From Stentor roeselii (Eukaryota; Ciliophora; Heterotrichea; Heterotrichida; Stentoridae), in the NCBI GenBank assembly GCA_006503475.1, contig RSEH01000154.1, positions 50,258-114,257 on the forward strand: DNA of 64,000 nucleotides, given 5' to 3'. Below are positions 10,459 to 21,187 of the stretch, piece by piece. A program made the position numbers and the translations under genes. How positions within the stretch are numbered: position 1 is the first letter of the stretch; every line of letters starts with the position of its first letter. The notes under the pieces were generated by a model that worked only from the letters and a program-made list of their open reading frames with translations, had not been told where the DNA came from and did no database searches.

Positions 10459-12330
10459 GAATGAGATTTAAAGCTTATCTATTGAGGATTATTTAAATAT
10501 TAGAGAGATTAGTTTTAGTATGAGATAAGTTATGATTCGATTTTTATCCAATATAAATTATAAGATTGACAAAAATATCGAAATTTTTTATAAGAAATTA
10601 CAAATTTTTTAATTAATTCAGAACTGAAATCATATATAAATACTCAACCAATTTATTAAATCATGATTAAGTCTTTGAGATGAAAGGCTATATTCTATTC
10701 ACTAGCTTTTATAAACAAATCAATTATTATTACTACTTAAAAGTTATATTCAATTTATTTGATTTTCTAACACAAAATATCTCCAACCCATAGTAATTTA
10801 CTTATAATTCTCTAGATTAATTTTAACATCAATATCATTCATTGTAATTTAATAGTTAAAACTATGATTTGAAGACATTGAAATATCATTTCAAAAATTA
10901 ATTGATCTTTTCGCATACTTGTTTCGATGTAACCATGTTTAAATCATCGAATCATTGTATTTTCTAATAACTTTTAAAATAATGTCTACATTTTTATGGT
11001 ATTCAAAAGTAGAAATTATTTAGATATTTTCAATGATTTTCTACAAGTTTCGCTTTATATTGTATCTAACTTAAAAAAGATATATAATATATCTTATCTT
11101 TGATAAGTCTACATAATTGTCAAATATATAGAACTATATCTTTCATTTTTATTATCTTTCAATAAAATAAAAAATCCTCTGATTAAAAATAATCAAATGA
11201 ATTTTCACTTTTATAACCAAAATCTGAAAGATAGACTAGAATTAACCGAATGTAAGCATAATAAAAATTCTATCAACCAAAATATTGAAAATTTATGAAA
11301 AAAATCACAAATGTTTTGTATTTAAATGTTGAAAATCGAAAAAAGTATCGATTGAAATAATTTTTCATTTCTAAATATAGCTTATGTATAATTAGAATAG
11401 TATAGATAAAATTTTTAAGGATTTTGAAATATAGGGTACAAAGATAGAAAAAATAACATAGAAATAATCCTAGAAATTTAATAATACAGAAAGGAATCTT
11501 GGAAATTTAAATAAAGAAAGAATCCTGGAAATAATTTAAATAGAGAATGATACAAATGTTTTCAAATCAAATAATGGAGCTTTTCTGCTTTAAATTATTT
11601 AAGTGGCGACTTGGAACTTTCCATAAATTTCGAAAGCATTGATATATGGAGCTCTTATTAGTACTCAGGCATTAGTTTTTCCAGATCATCACTTAAATAA
11701 ACCCATTTATGAAACATCAGGCATGACATGGTTCTTATCGTCTTTGTTTAACTTTAAACCTATTTCATGGAATTTTAAACATGTTTTTTATTGATTTAAT
11801 TTACAAGGATTGAATCGGAATATTTATCAGATGTACATAATTATTAAATCACAGAAAATTTAATATTAAGAAAGTGCAAAGAAATGTTTTCTTTTGTGTA
11901 AAAAACTGAAGATTTAAGTCAATATATATAAATTTATAAATAATATATAAAAACTATTTCTCTCACTAAATTTCTTAATATCTTCTTTAGTAATTGATTA
12001 ATTCTTGATAAATAACATTTTAGAATCGATTTATTTGTTCTTTAAATATCATTTTTTAGACAGAATATGTGACTGTCCTATTTCGATGATGCTCTTTCTA
12101 ACTAAAAGATAAGCTTGACCATACTAAACGCTTTAAATGTTTTAATATTCACTGTTTATTAAAAAATAAAAATTCTAAAATTGAACTTTAGGTAATTAAA
12201 ATAAATTACGCAAAATTTTATTAATTTAATCCTAAAGTAGTTATCATTTTCAGGATTCCTTGTTTTAGGTACTTATTTCGAGTGTGTTTGATATAGTTTA
12301 TTCATTATAAAATATTCTATTATAATAAAT

Positions 12331-14324
12331 ATGATGAAAATGATGTCAAAAAATCGATTATTCAGATGCATTTGTCAAATTAACGACATAAATTCTTCTC
12401 AAATAAGAGCTCATATAAAAATACCTAAAAATCATAGAATCACTCTAATTAAACCTGAAAAAACCAAAAAAGAAATCAAAAATGTGCAAATTTACTTAAG
12501 AATCATATTTTTAAAGTCTTCAAATCCTCGAATACAACAAACAAACAACCAATTAATTTCAAATCTTTCAAAAAATTTACTTTCATTAATTCAAGAATTT
12601 CACAATCATTCAAACTCCCATGAATCTTTAATTTCAACTTCTAAGCCAAACCTAATCATTCCAAAAAATTCAAAGAACACCAAATTTTTAATCCAATTCT
12701 ACAATCAAAATTTATTCAAAGAAACTTCAAATTTTAAATACCTCAAACACAGAACTCATCAAGGAATGAACCAATTTTTAATATCTCATATCACTGGAAT
12801 AGAAAAAATTTCAATAGAAGAAAATTTGAAAGTTTTGGTCACTGGAGGCTGGGATTGAAGTATCAGAATTTTTAACCTTGAGAGTCTTTCACAAATTTCT
12901 TGCTTTTGGTTCCATGAATCATGTGTCAGATCAATCGATATAAAATCAAATCTTTGTATAACCGGTTCAGATGATTCAAAAATTTATTTGATCAATCTTA
13001 AAACAAAAAAACTTAAAACTTGCTTTAAAGGGGAACATACACAAATTTATCATTTGATGTTATCTGGGAACTCAGAGTTATTCTTGAGTGCATCTTTCGA
13101 AGGATATATCGAAATATGGTCTATTTCTCAGAAACAAATTTTAAGAGAAATGATTGCTTTTGATTCTGTTATTTTTGCAAGATTTATTCAAAATGATCAA
13201 TTCTTAATATGCTCAACTTATCAAGGATATATTCAAAAGTTCTCATTTGAACACCAGCTTCCTGTAATTAAAGAACAGTTTAAAGATGATATAAGGTGCA
13301 GTAGTTTCATTGAAGAAAACAATATTTTTTAACTGGACATCAAGATGGATGCATTCAAGTTTTAAAAAATTTGAAACTCTTCAAAACTATTCAAGCCCAT
13401 TTGAAAAGGGTATATTCAATAGACTACTGCTTAAAAAGTGACAAATTTGTTTCAGGGTCTTCTGATAAAACGGTAAAAGTTTGGAAGTTATCTTTGTTTT
13501 CACCTCTAAATGTACTTGATCATTTCAAACAAGAGATTTTGTGTGTAAAACTCTTGAATAATCAAATTTATTCAAGTGATTTAGGATATAGTATTCAGAA
13601 ATCTAATATTTTATCACCCGAAGTGATAAAAACAAAACAAAGAGAATTTGGATGTTTTTATTTCTCGATTTCAATAAAGCGTATGTTAATTGTTTATGGA
13701 ATTAAAGAAGTTTTCTTGCATAGTTTATGTTCGAACTCTGATATTTCTTCAAGGTCTTTTGATAGCTTTATCAGACATTTGGTGTTTGCAAAGGTTTTTA
13801 TTTTGTGTGGAACTGAGAATGGAATTATTTATTGTGTTGATACTCCTGGTTTAGAAATTAAGAATAAGTATATATTTGGAGTTTTTCCTATTCGATTTGT
13901 TAGAACAACTAATAATTGGCAAGTGATGGCATATTCGAGTGAAAATAAATCATTTTTGAGAAAATTAACCAACTCAGAATTGCTAATTACTCACAATAAA
14001 CCTATTAAAGTTGGAAAGTTTCGAGAAAATAATTTTGTATTTGTGGATTATGGAAATGATTTGTATGTTTCAAGTGACTTTAGAACAATCAGAAAAATTG
14101 GTAGGATTTATTGTTTTCAATTTTTTTGGTGTAGATCTATTGATTACATTCTTTTGAAACATCAGTATGAAGGTTTTTCGATCATAAATACGAGAACAGG
14201 AGAAGAAAACAAAATTGAAAGCTTGAAAGGACTAAAGTATTTGAAGAGGAAAAAAGATTTGAATTTGAGTAGACAAGTTTTGATTTTATCATCTCTTAAA
14301 TTTAGATATGGCCATTTAAACTAA
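12331..14324 (+). pseudogene. WD40-repeat gene with one in-frame TGA and one frameshift
   Basis: An ATG at 12331 opens ~663 codons of coding-like sequence, broken twice. At 12856-12858 a TGA interrupts a WD40 motif (TGGWD*SIRIF), where the family usually has Lys, Arg or Gly; AGA, CGA or GGA could have become TGA by one change. At ~13318-13325 one T appears to be missing from a T run (frame needed: FLTGHQDGCIQ). Beyond it the frame continues with WD40 repeats (SGSSDKTVKVWKL) to TAA at 14322-14324. The first ~165 residues have no recognised domain. No 15-nt intron repairs either break. It is either a young pseudogene, a gene with assembly errors, or a recoded gene; the high residual quality leaves this open. 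Confidence 0.7.
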
Positions 14325-14944
14325 ATATTATTATTCATTGTGAGTATTTTTTAGTAAATTTCAGTCATAAACTTTTGAAGTAAATTCAATTTTCCCAGTT
14401 TATTTTTGACTTCAACTCTTAAAAATTTATTCATTTTACTACCTATCTTCAAACTTAAAGTCATAAAAATTTAAATGCAACCCCTGTTGCATAATATTTT
14501 GTACGATGACTGATATAAAAAATTTAGGTTTTGAATATACTGTGTTTCAAATTTTACCGAATTGATAATATTTAGAATTATCTAAGTTGAAATTAAACAC
14601 TTTTATATTAAGATTCATCCACTTAAATATTATTTTAAAACATTTAGGCTTTTGATAGCCAAGAAATTTAATAATATTAAGTTTGAAGTCAATTTTTTTA
14701 TGAGAAATGGCCTTGATCATTACTGATAAATCAATTAATCTACAATAAATGTACCTAATTCTTATTATTAATAATAAATATTTCCTATATTATAGTGTAT
14801 TAAAAAAGGATTACTCTTAAGATTCAATCAAATCCAATATTTCATCTCATTTTAAAATACTAGTATGATTTCATGCATTAATTTCTAAAATCATCTAAAA
14901 ATCATAAGACCATTATTAACTAATTCTACTTTAATTGGGTATAA
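14325..14944. other. AT-rich convergent spacer
   Basis: Lies between the 3' ends of the WD40 gene and the RING/TM gene. Very AT-rich; nothing supported. Confidence 0.5.
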
Positions 14945-16282
14945 TCAGTTCTGATTTGAACAGAACCTAGGAATAGAATCTTTTATCCCAAATTTTTTGT
15001 TAAAGATGAAAAGAATAGCAAACATTAACAAAAGATAAACTACCGAAGCAAAAGTAATACCACCAAAGAATAATTTGCTTGAATTCAGTTTTGTAACATT
15101 ATCATTACTAAAATAAATAAAAATCCCTGAAACAGCAAAAGAGAAAAAACTAAAAACTGTTACGATTATAATCAATAACAGAATAGCTTTTAATGTTTCA
15201 ACCTGAATTTTGCTCTTAAAAATCAAGAAAAAAGTAAGAAAAATAATCTGAAGGTATCCAAATGCGACATGTGAACTCATCCAAATCATTTCATTCATAC
15301 TCAGATCTCCATTCTCAATCACATTGATAGAGTAAAGGTTCTAAATATTCTTTACCAGGAAGAAAAAGAAAAAAAGGTTCATAAAGATCATGGTCCAAAA
15401 AAAATTCAAGACCATTTTATAATCACGACCATTTTCTGAACTATTAACGAAATATTTGTAAAGTTTATACGATACAAATAATAAAAATGTCAAACCAAAT
15501 GCCAACAAGATGAAAAAAGTGATGATGTAAAGTGAATTACTGCCTAAGTAAAACTTACTTTCACAGGTATTTGAAAATAAAAAGTAATAAACTCCAATCA
15601 TTCCGATCACTGTTAAAATTAATAAAGATTCATATGAAAGCCATTTGAAAATCATTTTGCATTTATGAGTTTTATGTCTCTTGTTGGAAGACATTGACAT
15701 GTAAATTGTGAATATCGAGACTGAGGGAATCAGAAGCAAGGCAACGAAGATAATCAGCCATCGTCTGAATAATCATTACCTTAAAAGACGGCATTCATCT
15801 TGCTTAGCGGAATAATAAAGGAAGAGCCCAGCCTGAATAACCATTACTGCAGCTAAACTGAAAATTAAAACTGATAGAATTAATGCATATCCATAAGGCT
15901 TTATCAATTCAGGATCATTTTCTATGCTTTGAAGCAATATATTTGTTTTAGCTGAGATATCCCCATCTTCCATAAAATTATTATACAATTCTTTAGTTTC
16001 TTCATCAGTTAGTTGTCTACCAAGATCTTTGTTTTCTCCCACACAATCAATGCAAATAATTTCTTGGTCTTGATTTTTTGTGCTAGGATATTTGATTTTT
16101 TTGCAGTATTTACAATTTAAATTTTTACTTTCACATTTTGGGCATTTATTTTGGAAGGAATTACCAATTTTATTTTCACAGTCTTGACAATATTGGTGAC
16201 GATAGCACTGATATAAATGCCTACATGAGTATGAGGGGGTTTCTTGACACAACGAGCATATAGACTGTCTCGATCCTATATT
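14945..16282 (-). CDS. RING-like zinc protein with about seven TM segments; start codon not found
   Basis: Three exons joined by 15-nt introns at 15765-15779 (gtaatgattattcag, phase 2) and 15341-15355 (gtaaagaatatttag, phase 0) give ~435 codons. The N-terminus has a RING-like Cys/His set (CSLCQETPSYSCRHLYQCYR, HQYCQDC, CPKCES) and a second Cys cluster (CKYCKK.., CIDC). One TM then precedes intron 1, and about six more follow in exons 2 and 3. No ATG precedes the RING in frame: upstream stops TAA TAA occur at ~16283-16288, and the only nearby GT..AG pair is 14 nt (16276-16289). The true start may lie in an upstream exon, or the 5' end may be lost. Stop is TGA. Likely a membrane protein of the ubiquitin system; substrate unknown. 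Confidence 0.68.
15341..15355 (-). other. 15-nt mini-intron
   Basis: Sense gtaaagaatatttag, A at position 10. Joins ..FL to NLYSINV.. in the RING/TM protein. Confidence 0.85.
15765..15779 (-). other. 15-nt mini-intron
   Basis: Sense gtaatgattattcag, A at position 10, phase 2. Joins ..CRLL to RRWLIIF.. and links two TM-rich frames. Confidence 0.85.
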
Positions 16283-16585
16283 TTATTACAAAATGTAGAA
16301 TATTAAATTTTAGTAAATTATTCAAGTAATTTTGAATATGAATAGATTTTATATCTTAGAAATCGATTATTTTGAAAATATTTGCTTAAAGGTTTAAGTC
16401 TTATTTGAATTTTTATCGATAAAGCTTGGTGAGGATTTTTCTTAAAAATCAAGTAATAAACCTCTTATTTTTAATCATCTAATTTATAAGAATGATATGA
16501 GACAAGAACTTCCCCATCTCTTCAACAAAAATTTCCCAATCTCAACAAAACTATTCAATCCAACCCATCATAACCTATCATCTAC
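16283..16585. other. Spacer upstream of the RING/TM gene
   Basis: AT-rich. I looked here for a 5' exon with an ATG for the RING/TM gene and found none. Confidence 0.45.
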
Positions 16586-17425
16586 TTAACTCTTAAAAAA
16601 ACTTGAAAACAACCCTTCACTGACACTCATCTTAATAAAAACAGGCGGCGCAATCACTTCCTCACAAATACTCTCAACAATCTCAAACTTTCCCATAAAA
16701 TTTCCACTTCCAGGTCTAACAATCCCCGAAACTTCCAAAACAACAATTTGTTGAAACTTGCAAACAACATCAACTTCTTTCCTAACCACAACAAAAGGAC
16801 ATCCTTCATCTCTAACAGTGAGTCTTCGAATTTCCTGCAAAGAATTATTGAAAATGACAAATTTTATCTGAACTTCTTCATCTTTTTTGAGTTTCATCAA
16901 GTTGCGATTAGAGTTCCACTCAACAATGACATCAAAAGGTAGAAAATCGATGATATTTGCATGAGGGTGGCCATTGACAATCAGGCATTCATGACAAAGT
17001 TCTTGAAAACATTCAGCGCATTTATGAATGACGTCTGCGATCTTCCCGAAACAGAGGTGGCATTGTTTGTTTGAATGAAAATTTCCTGTTGTTATTGCGT
17101 AAAATGACCTGTGCTGGTGTCCAGATGAATGCCGACAACGAAAGCATAGGTCGAAGTTTGGACATTCTTTGCACTTGTAACGAGTTCCTGTCAGTGGAAG
17201 ATCGTAACAGCTGTCGCAACATGCGAATTGATGAGATATGCTCTTGAATAAGTCGAATGCGAACTCGCCTTTTGAGAGACTGAGGCTTGAATTTTCGTAG
17301 TGGGAAAGGATTTGCTTCTGGGATGATATTTGACTTGATAGTCGGGAGGATATTTCGTTTAAATGCTCCAGGCAGGACTTGTTGTTGTGAGACTTCAGGG
17401 TACAACCTTGGCATATTTCTGACAT
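16586..17425 (-). CDS. ZZ-type zinc-finger protein (NBR1-like layout)
   Basis: 279 residues, ATG at 17423-17425. An N-terminal Cys pair (CQGC) and helix precede a ZZ zinc finger at ~68-112 (CCDSCYDLPLTGTRYKC, CPNFDLCFRCRHSSGHQH). A second ZZ-like set follows (CHLCFGKIADVIHKC, CFQELCHECLIVNGHPH). The C-terminal ~110 residues are beta-rich (EVQIKFVIFNN.., IVVLEVSGIVRPGSGNF) and recall the FW/Ig-like domain that follows ZZ in NBR1-type autophagy receptors, but without the tryptophans. ZZ fingers read N-terminal or modified peptides. A cargo-receptor role is a guess; the zinc finger itself is clear. Confidence 0.82.
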   Translation of the reverse strand: MSEICQGCTLKSHNNKSCLEHLNEISSRLSSQISSQKQILSHYENSSLSLSKGEFAFDLFKSISHQFACCDSCYDLPLTGTRYKCKECPNFDLCFRCRHSSGHQHRSFYAITTGNFHSNKQCHLCFGKIADVIHKCAECFQELCHECLIVNGHPHANIIDFLPFDVIVEWNSNRNLMKLKKDEEVQIKFVIFNNSLQEIRRLTVRDEGCPFVVVRKEVDVVCKFQQIVVLEVSGIVRPGSGNFMGKFEIVESICEEVIAPPVFIKMSVSEGLFSSFFKS

Positions 17426-17546
17426 GATGAATATAGATTGAGTTGGGAATCAAGAGAATAAAGATTGATTAAAAGTTTAGAATCATTTTAGGAAAAGGTA
17501 GAAAATTGAATTATTGGCCTTTTATCGATAGATTCAGTTAAATAGT
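17426..17546. other. Spacer upstream of the ZZ gene
   Basis: AT-rich, no gene; leads into the TAACACCCT minisatellite. Confidence 0.4.
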
Positions 17547-17820
17547 TAACACCCTGAAGGTAAATTTTTTATAATTAACACCCTGAGGGTAAATGTTGTA
17601 GAATTAACACCCTAAAGGTAAATATTGTATTTTTAACACCTTGAAGGTAAATGTTAAATTTTTTAACAACTAAAGGTAAATGCTTTATTTTTTAACACCT
17701 TGAGGTAGATGTTGTATTTTTTTAACACCCTGAAGGTAAATGTTTTCTTTTTAACACCCCGAAGGCAAATATTGTATTTTTTAACACCCTAAAGATAAAT
17801 ATTGTATTTTTAACACCCAG
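17547..17820 (+). repeat. 29-30 bp minisatellite with telomere-like core TAACACCCT
   Basis: Nine full copies and a partial tenth of a unit of the form TAACACCCTgaaggtaaatgttgtattt. Seven of the cores match TAACACCC, the permuted telomere unit of this chromosome (CCCTAACA), with flanking T making TAACACCCT; the others differ by one or two bases. The rest of the unit is unrelated to telomere sequence. It lies between two minus-strand genes, ~46 kb inside the chromosome end. Confidence 0.9.
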
Positions 17821-17897
17821 TGATACCAGTTCTTCATAATTCAAATAATCATTAAACCTTTCGAAGCTAAACCTTCACAATCTGAATTTCCTTATTA

Positions 17898-18422
17898 TTA
17901 AAACCTTCTCTTACTATCAATACAAAAAACATCTCTAGGAAATCTTCCATCCTTTCGACTAGGAGTAACTTCAGGTCTAAAAGTAATCAAATCCTCCTGA
18001 ATCCTTTTCCCATGATTCAAAAAAGAGGTATTAACCGGAACATTTCCCAGTCGAATCTTAGGAACCATGACCTTCTCCTGATTATTCTGCCTTCCTTCAA
18101 AACCACCCAAAGCTCTCTCTAATTTCCCTTCACTTCCTCTACAAAGCGACTTATGCCTAGGAGCCTCCTGAGACCTATCAACCCTTCCCACCTCATCATT
18201 TCTATTCTCTTTGTTAGGGTTCGCCTTAGGAATATGAAAAACTCTTCTAAAGTTGCATCGAACACTTTCACTTCTTGTCTGTTTCTTCACTGGAGTCACT
18301 TGAATTTTCTTTGCTTTGATTATTTCAGTTCCATGCTTTGTCATTTGAAACTCAGGGACTTTGATATGACTAATTCGAATTTTTTGACTGAAAATTTTAG
18401 GAACTTGAAGATTCGGGTTCAT
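17898..18422 (-). CDS. Small basic protein of unknown function
   Basis: 174 residues, ATG at 18420-18422. Rich in Lys/Arg with scattered Pro, no hydrophobic segment and no recognised domain. The C-terminal 40 residues (NHGKRIQEDLITFRPEVTPS.., FPRDVF) look the most ordered. It is divergent from the next gene, with only 46 bases between the two start codons, so they probably share a promoter region. Confidence 0.62.
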   Translation of the reverse strand: MNPNLQVPKIFSQKIRISHIKVPEFQMTKHGTEIIKAKKIQVTPVKKQTRSESVRCNFRRVFHIPKANPNKENRNDEVGRVDRSQEAPRHKSLCRGSEGKLERALGGFEGRQNNQEKVMVPKIRLGNVPVNTSFLNHGKRIQEDLITFRPEVTPSRKDGRFPRDVFCIDSKRRF

Positions 18423-18468
18423 TTATTTAAATTAAAGAAAGTGGCGAAAACTGAAATTATTTATAATT

Positions 18469-19101
18469 ATGGGAATTCTTGTTTTTTTTTATCCTTTTGT
18501 CGCTCATGCCGCTTTAAACGACTCGATTTTGGATTTGAATTACGAGGCTTCTGCGATTTTAGGAATGGGGAATGAAAGTTTTCTTCTTTATGCAGTGTTA
18601 GCGAATGTCAGCTTGGAAAATGGAGTATCGATCTCAGTTGCTCTTTTGAATAACACCCTGGAGAATTGTCTGGAAATTCATTATTTTGAGTATTCAAGTG
18701 ACTGGAAAGTAGAACTTGCCCATTCAAAGCCTCTTTTTGAGGACCTTGTTTGGATCAAGGCTGATAAGGTTGAAAGGAAAATATTGAAAAAGTTCAAGTT
18801 TTCTTATGATAGGTTTGGAGTGGTTTCAGGAAGGACTCAGAGTATTGAGATTTTTGATAATCATGGACAGGTGGAAAAGGTTTGGGTTAAAGAGTATACT
18901 GTTTATTTTGATAAGGTTGTTTATAAGTTCTCTATTGCTAAGGGAACTAATGATAGCTTTTTTGAAATGTGGCCGGTTGGAAAGACTAGGATGAAGGATT
19001 GGCCTATGATTTATTTGAGTTTTGTTGCTGGTTTTTTGTTTATGTTGAAGATGATTATTATTTGTAATCGTTGGTATCGTGATAAAAATCGAAAAAAATA
19101 G
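18469..19101 (+). CDS. Type I membrane protein with signal peptide, unknown family
   Basis: 210 residues. Residues 1-15 are a hydrophobic signal peptide (MGILVFFYPFVAHAA). A ~160-residue beta-rich ectodomain follows with three N-glycosylation sequons (NDS, NES, NVS near the start) and only one Cys. A single TM at ~185-203 (MIYLSFVAGFLFMLKMIIIC) and a short basic tail complete it. Surface or endomembrane location is inferred. I do not recognise the ectodomain. Confidence 0.7.
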   Translation: MGILVFFYPFVAHAALNDSILDLNYEASAILGMGNESFLLYAVLANVSLENGVSISVALLNNTLENCLEIHYFEYSSDWKVELAHSKPLFEDLVWIKADKVERKILKKFKFSYDRFGVVSGRTQSIEIFDNHGQVEKVWVKEYTVYFDKVVYKFSIAKGTNDSFFEMWPVGKTRMKDWPMIYLSFVAGFLFMLKMIIICNRWYRDKNRKK

Positions 19102-19424
19102 GTTATTTTATTTATTATTAAAATAATGAGATAAGGGAGGATATTAGAATGGAAAAAAATAATAGGTTTAAGTAAGAAGGGGTTCCAGTGAACGAAGATG
19201 ATTAAATAAAGGATTTAAAAAAAATTATATCTTCTAATATTATCAATTTTCTCAAAGTGTTCATATAATTAACTTAAATTCAGGAAATTATGACTGATTT
19301 AAATATTTCATTAAAAAACATCTTCAAAAATCAAAGATTTCTCCATCACAATTTCAAGAGATATTCTAAAAATCTAAAAAAATAAATTATAATCATAATT
19401 TTCCACTTTCATCCAAATTCCAGC
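19102..19424. other. Convergent spacer
   Basis: Between two convergent genes. The first half on the + strand is G-rich and C-poor, the second half C-rich, in line with the skew pattern described in the findings. Confidence 0.5.
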
Positions 19425-21116
19425 CTAATTATTCCCAACAGAATTCAAAGCCTCTTCAATAAGTTCCCTAATTTCAATTTCACTAGGAAAATAATTAAAT
19501 TTCGGAAAAAGTGCAGACTTACTCATCCTAAAGCTAGTTCGATAATTAGCTCCAATAGAATAAGCAGCAAGATAAACTTTAACCTTCTTCGCATGAAACT
19601 GATTACACTGAGCAAGATACTTTTTAATAACAGGATCCCTATACTTAGAGCTAATTTTAGTATAAGGGTTATTCTTCGCTTTTGCATGTTCCATGATAAC
19701 CTTAGACAATACCTGATTCCAGATCTTCACAATACCCAAAAATCGATTCCTGTTCTTTTTCAGAAACTTTTTAACTTGTGTCTGAACCAGCAAAAGTCTC
19801 TTAAAAAATAAATCAAAACTCTTCTTGGCCTTACAATTCAAATAATTCATCCTCAAAAATCCAACAAATACCTTTCCAGCCTTTTTCTTCTCAACAGAAA
19901 ACAAATTCGCATGAGCTAAAAAAAGACTATTTCTTCCATTCAACAAGGAAATCTGAATAGGTCCCAAATGATTTATTTTAAACTGAAAATAATGTTGCAA
20001 GGTACGAGCGGCGAATTTCGCTTTTAAAGCATTGAATCTTTTTTCTTTCTTTGAACTGATCAAAGCTCTTATTGACTCTAGAGACTTGGCAAAGGTTGTA
20101 AGGATTAAAAATGACTTTTGACAGGTTTCGACTTTTTCTTTAATTCGATTTGAGGCGATTTCGTGTTTGACTTTCTCGATTTTTTTAAGTTTTCGGTTTA
20201 GAAGGTCGCGAGTTTTGCAGGCTTTTTCTTGAATCAGAAGATTTTTCTTGAAAATCGCGTTTTTTTGCTTTTCTTGCCAGTTTGGGTCTTTTGAATGACT
20301 TGCTGTTGGTGATTTGTTGAGGGTGACGAAATTTTTGTTTTTTCCGAGTTGTAAAGCTTGTTGTTTTCGCTTTTTTATGATGTTTTCAACTCGTTTTTCT
20401 AAGTCACTGCGAAAATCAACGTCTTTTAGTGATTCCAGCTCGTTTTGAAGCCTTTTGCTTGAAAAAAGGTCGTCAGCAGGAAGATGAGATTTTCCGAAAG
20501 TAGTGAAAATTGAGAACTGGGTGTCTTCAACAGCGAAAACTGAAAGATAATAAAAATCTCTTTGAAACCAGCTGGTTTTTTCACTGATTTCGTAGAAATC
20601 ACTAGAAAAACTAACGTCAAACCTGGAAAAATCAGGTTTTTCGACTGTTTTCGATAAAAAACACTTGAAGTTTCCGAAGTTTTTCTTAAAGTAAATGCAA
20701 AGTGGGGATTTTTTTCCTTTACAAGGAATAAGGAAATAAGTAAAAAAGTCTTCTTTTAACTCATTCGCATGAATCACTCCGTCTTTCAAAGTTTTTACTT
20801 TTGAAATGTCTGGACCTTCTGATATTTTATTCAACTTTTCAACCAGTCCTCGAAAGTCAGGAAAAGAAGTGTCTTCGAATCGAGGACTGGCCACTGAAGA
20901 CCCTGGACTTGAAAAGATCTTGTTTGTGATTTCTTGAGTTCTGTTATTTTCGATGACTGAAAATTTACTGATTCTTGATGAGTCTTTTGACTGTGATTTT
21001 AATGATTTTACGGAATGGTTCAAACTTTCAGGAGAAATGGTTTTTAAGGGTAGAATCGGGAGGCTTTTAAAGGTTGAAACTGTTCCTCGTTGTTTAAGGT
21101 CGGAGTATTTGTTCAT
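19425..21116 (-). CDS. Large basic helical protein of unknown function
   Basis: 563 residues, ATG at 21114-21116. Ser-rich, disordered N-terminus (~1-75). A middle part (~90-210) has mixed beta-like segments and ends in a DDLF element. A strongly basic helix-rich part (~230-560) contains possible coiled coil (KHEIASNRIKEKVET) and an IQ-like helix (FAARTLQHYFQFKINH). No domain recognised. The size and helix content suggest a structural or centrosomal/cortical protein, but this is only a guess. Confidence 0.7.
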   Translation of the reverse strand: MNKYSDLKQRGTVSTFKSLPILPLKTISPESLNHSVKSLKSQSKDSSRISKFSVIENNRTQEITNKIFSSPGSSVASPRFEDTSFPDFRGLVEKLNKISEGPDISKVKTLKDGVIHANELKEDFFTYFLIPCKGKKSPLCIYFKKNFGNFKCFLSKTVEKPDFSRFDVSFSSDFYEISEKTSWFQRDFYYLSVFAVEDTQFSIFTTFGKSHLPADDLFSSKRLQNELESLKDVDFRSDLEKRVENIIKKRKQQALQLGKNKNFVTLNKSPTASHSKDPNWQEKQKNAIFKKNLLIQEKACKTRDLLNRKLKKIEKVKHEIASNRIKEKVETCQKSFLILTTFAKSLESIRALISSKKEKRFNALKAKFAARTLQHYFQFKINHLGPIQISLLNGRNSLFLAHANLFSVEKKKAGKVFVGFLRMNYLNCKAKKSFDLFFKRLLLVQTQVKKFLKKNRNRFLGIVKIWNQVLSKVIMEHAKAKNNPYTKISSKYRDPVIKKYLAQCNQFHAKKVKVYLAAYSIGANYRTSFRMSKSALFPKFNYFPSEIEIRELIEEALNSVGNN

Positions 21117-21187
21117 ATTTAGAAGTAGTTTTTTTGTGATAATGAAAAGTTGGGAGTTTCGACTTTAAAGATATTTCTATATCAGCC

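Larger units (their letters stand above)
8799..12330. other. Gene-poor AT-rich region with decayed coding traces
   Basis: About 3.5 kb with no intact gene. Two stretches of higher GC (around 9123-9356 and 10066-10458) give protein-like translations interrupted by stops and are listed separately. From ~10500 to 12330 the DNA is very AT-rich with stops in all frames and nothing I can support. Confidence 0.6.

Noticed and set aside
12856-12858. TGA read as Trp, implying a Blepharisma-type code
   Set aside because: Intact genes here use TGA as terminator and contain no internal TGA; WD40 consensus at this site is Lys/Arg/Gly, and the same gene also has a frameshift.
13300-13325. 15-nt intron candidate gtagtttcattgaag at the WD40 frameshift
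   Set aside because: Removing 15 bases cannot change frame, and position 10 is T rather than A.
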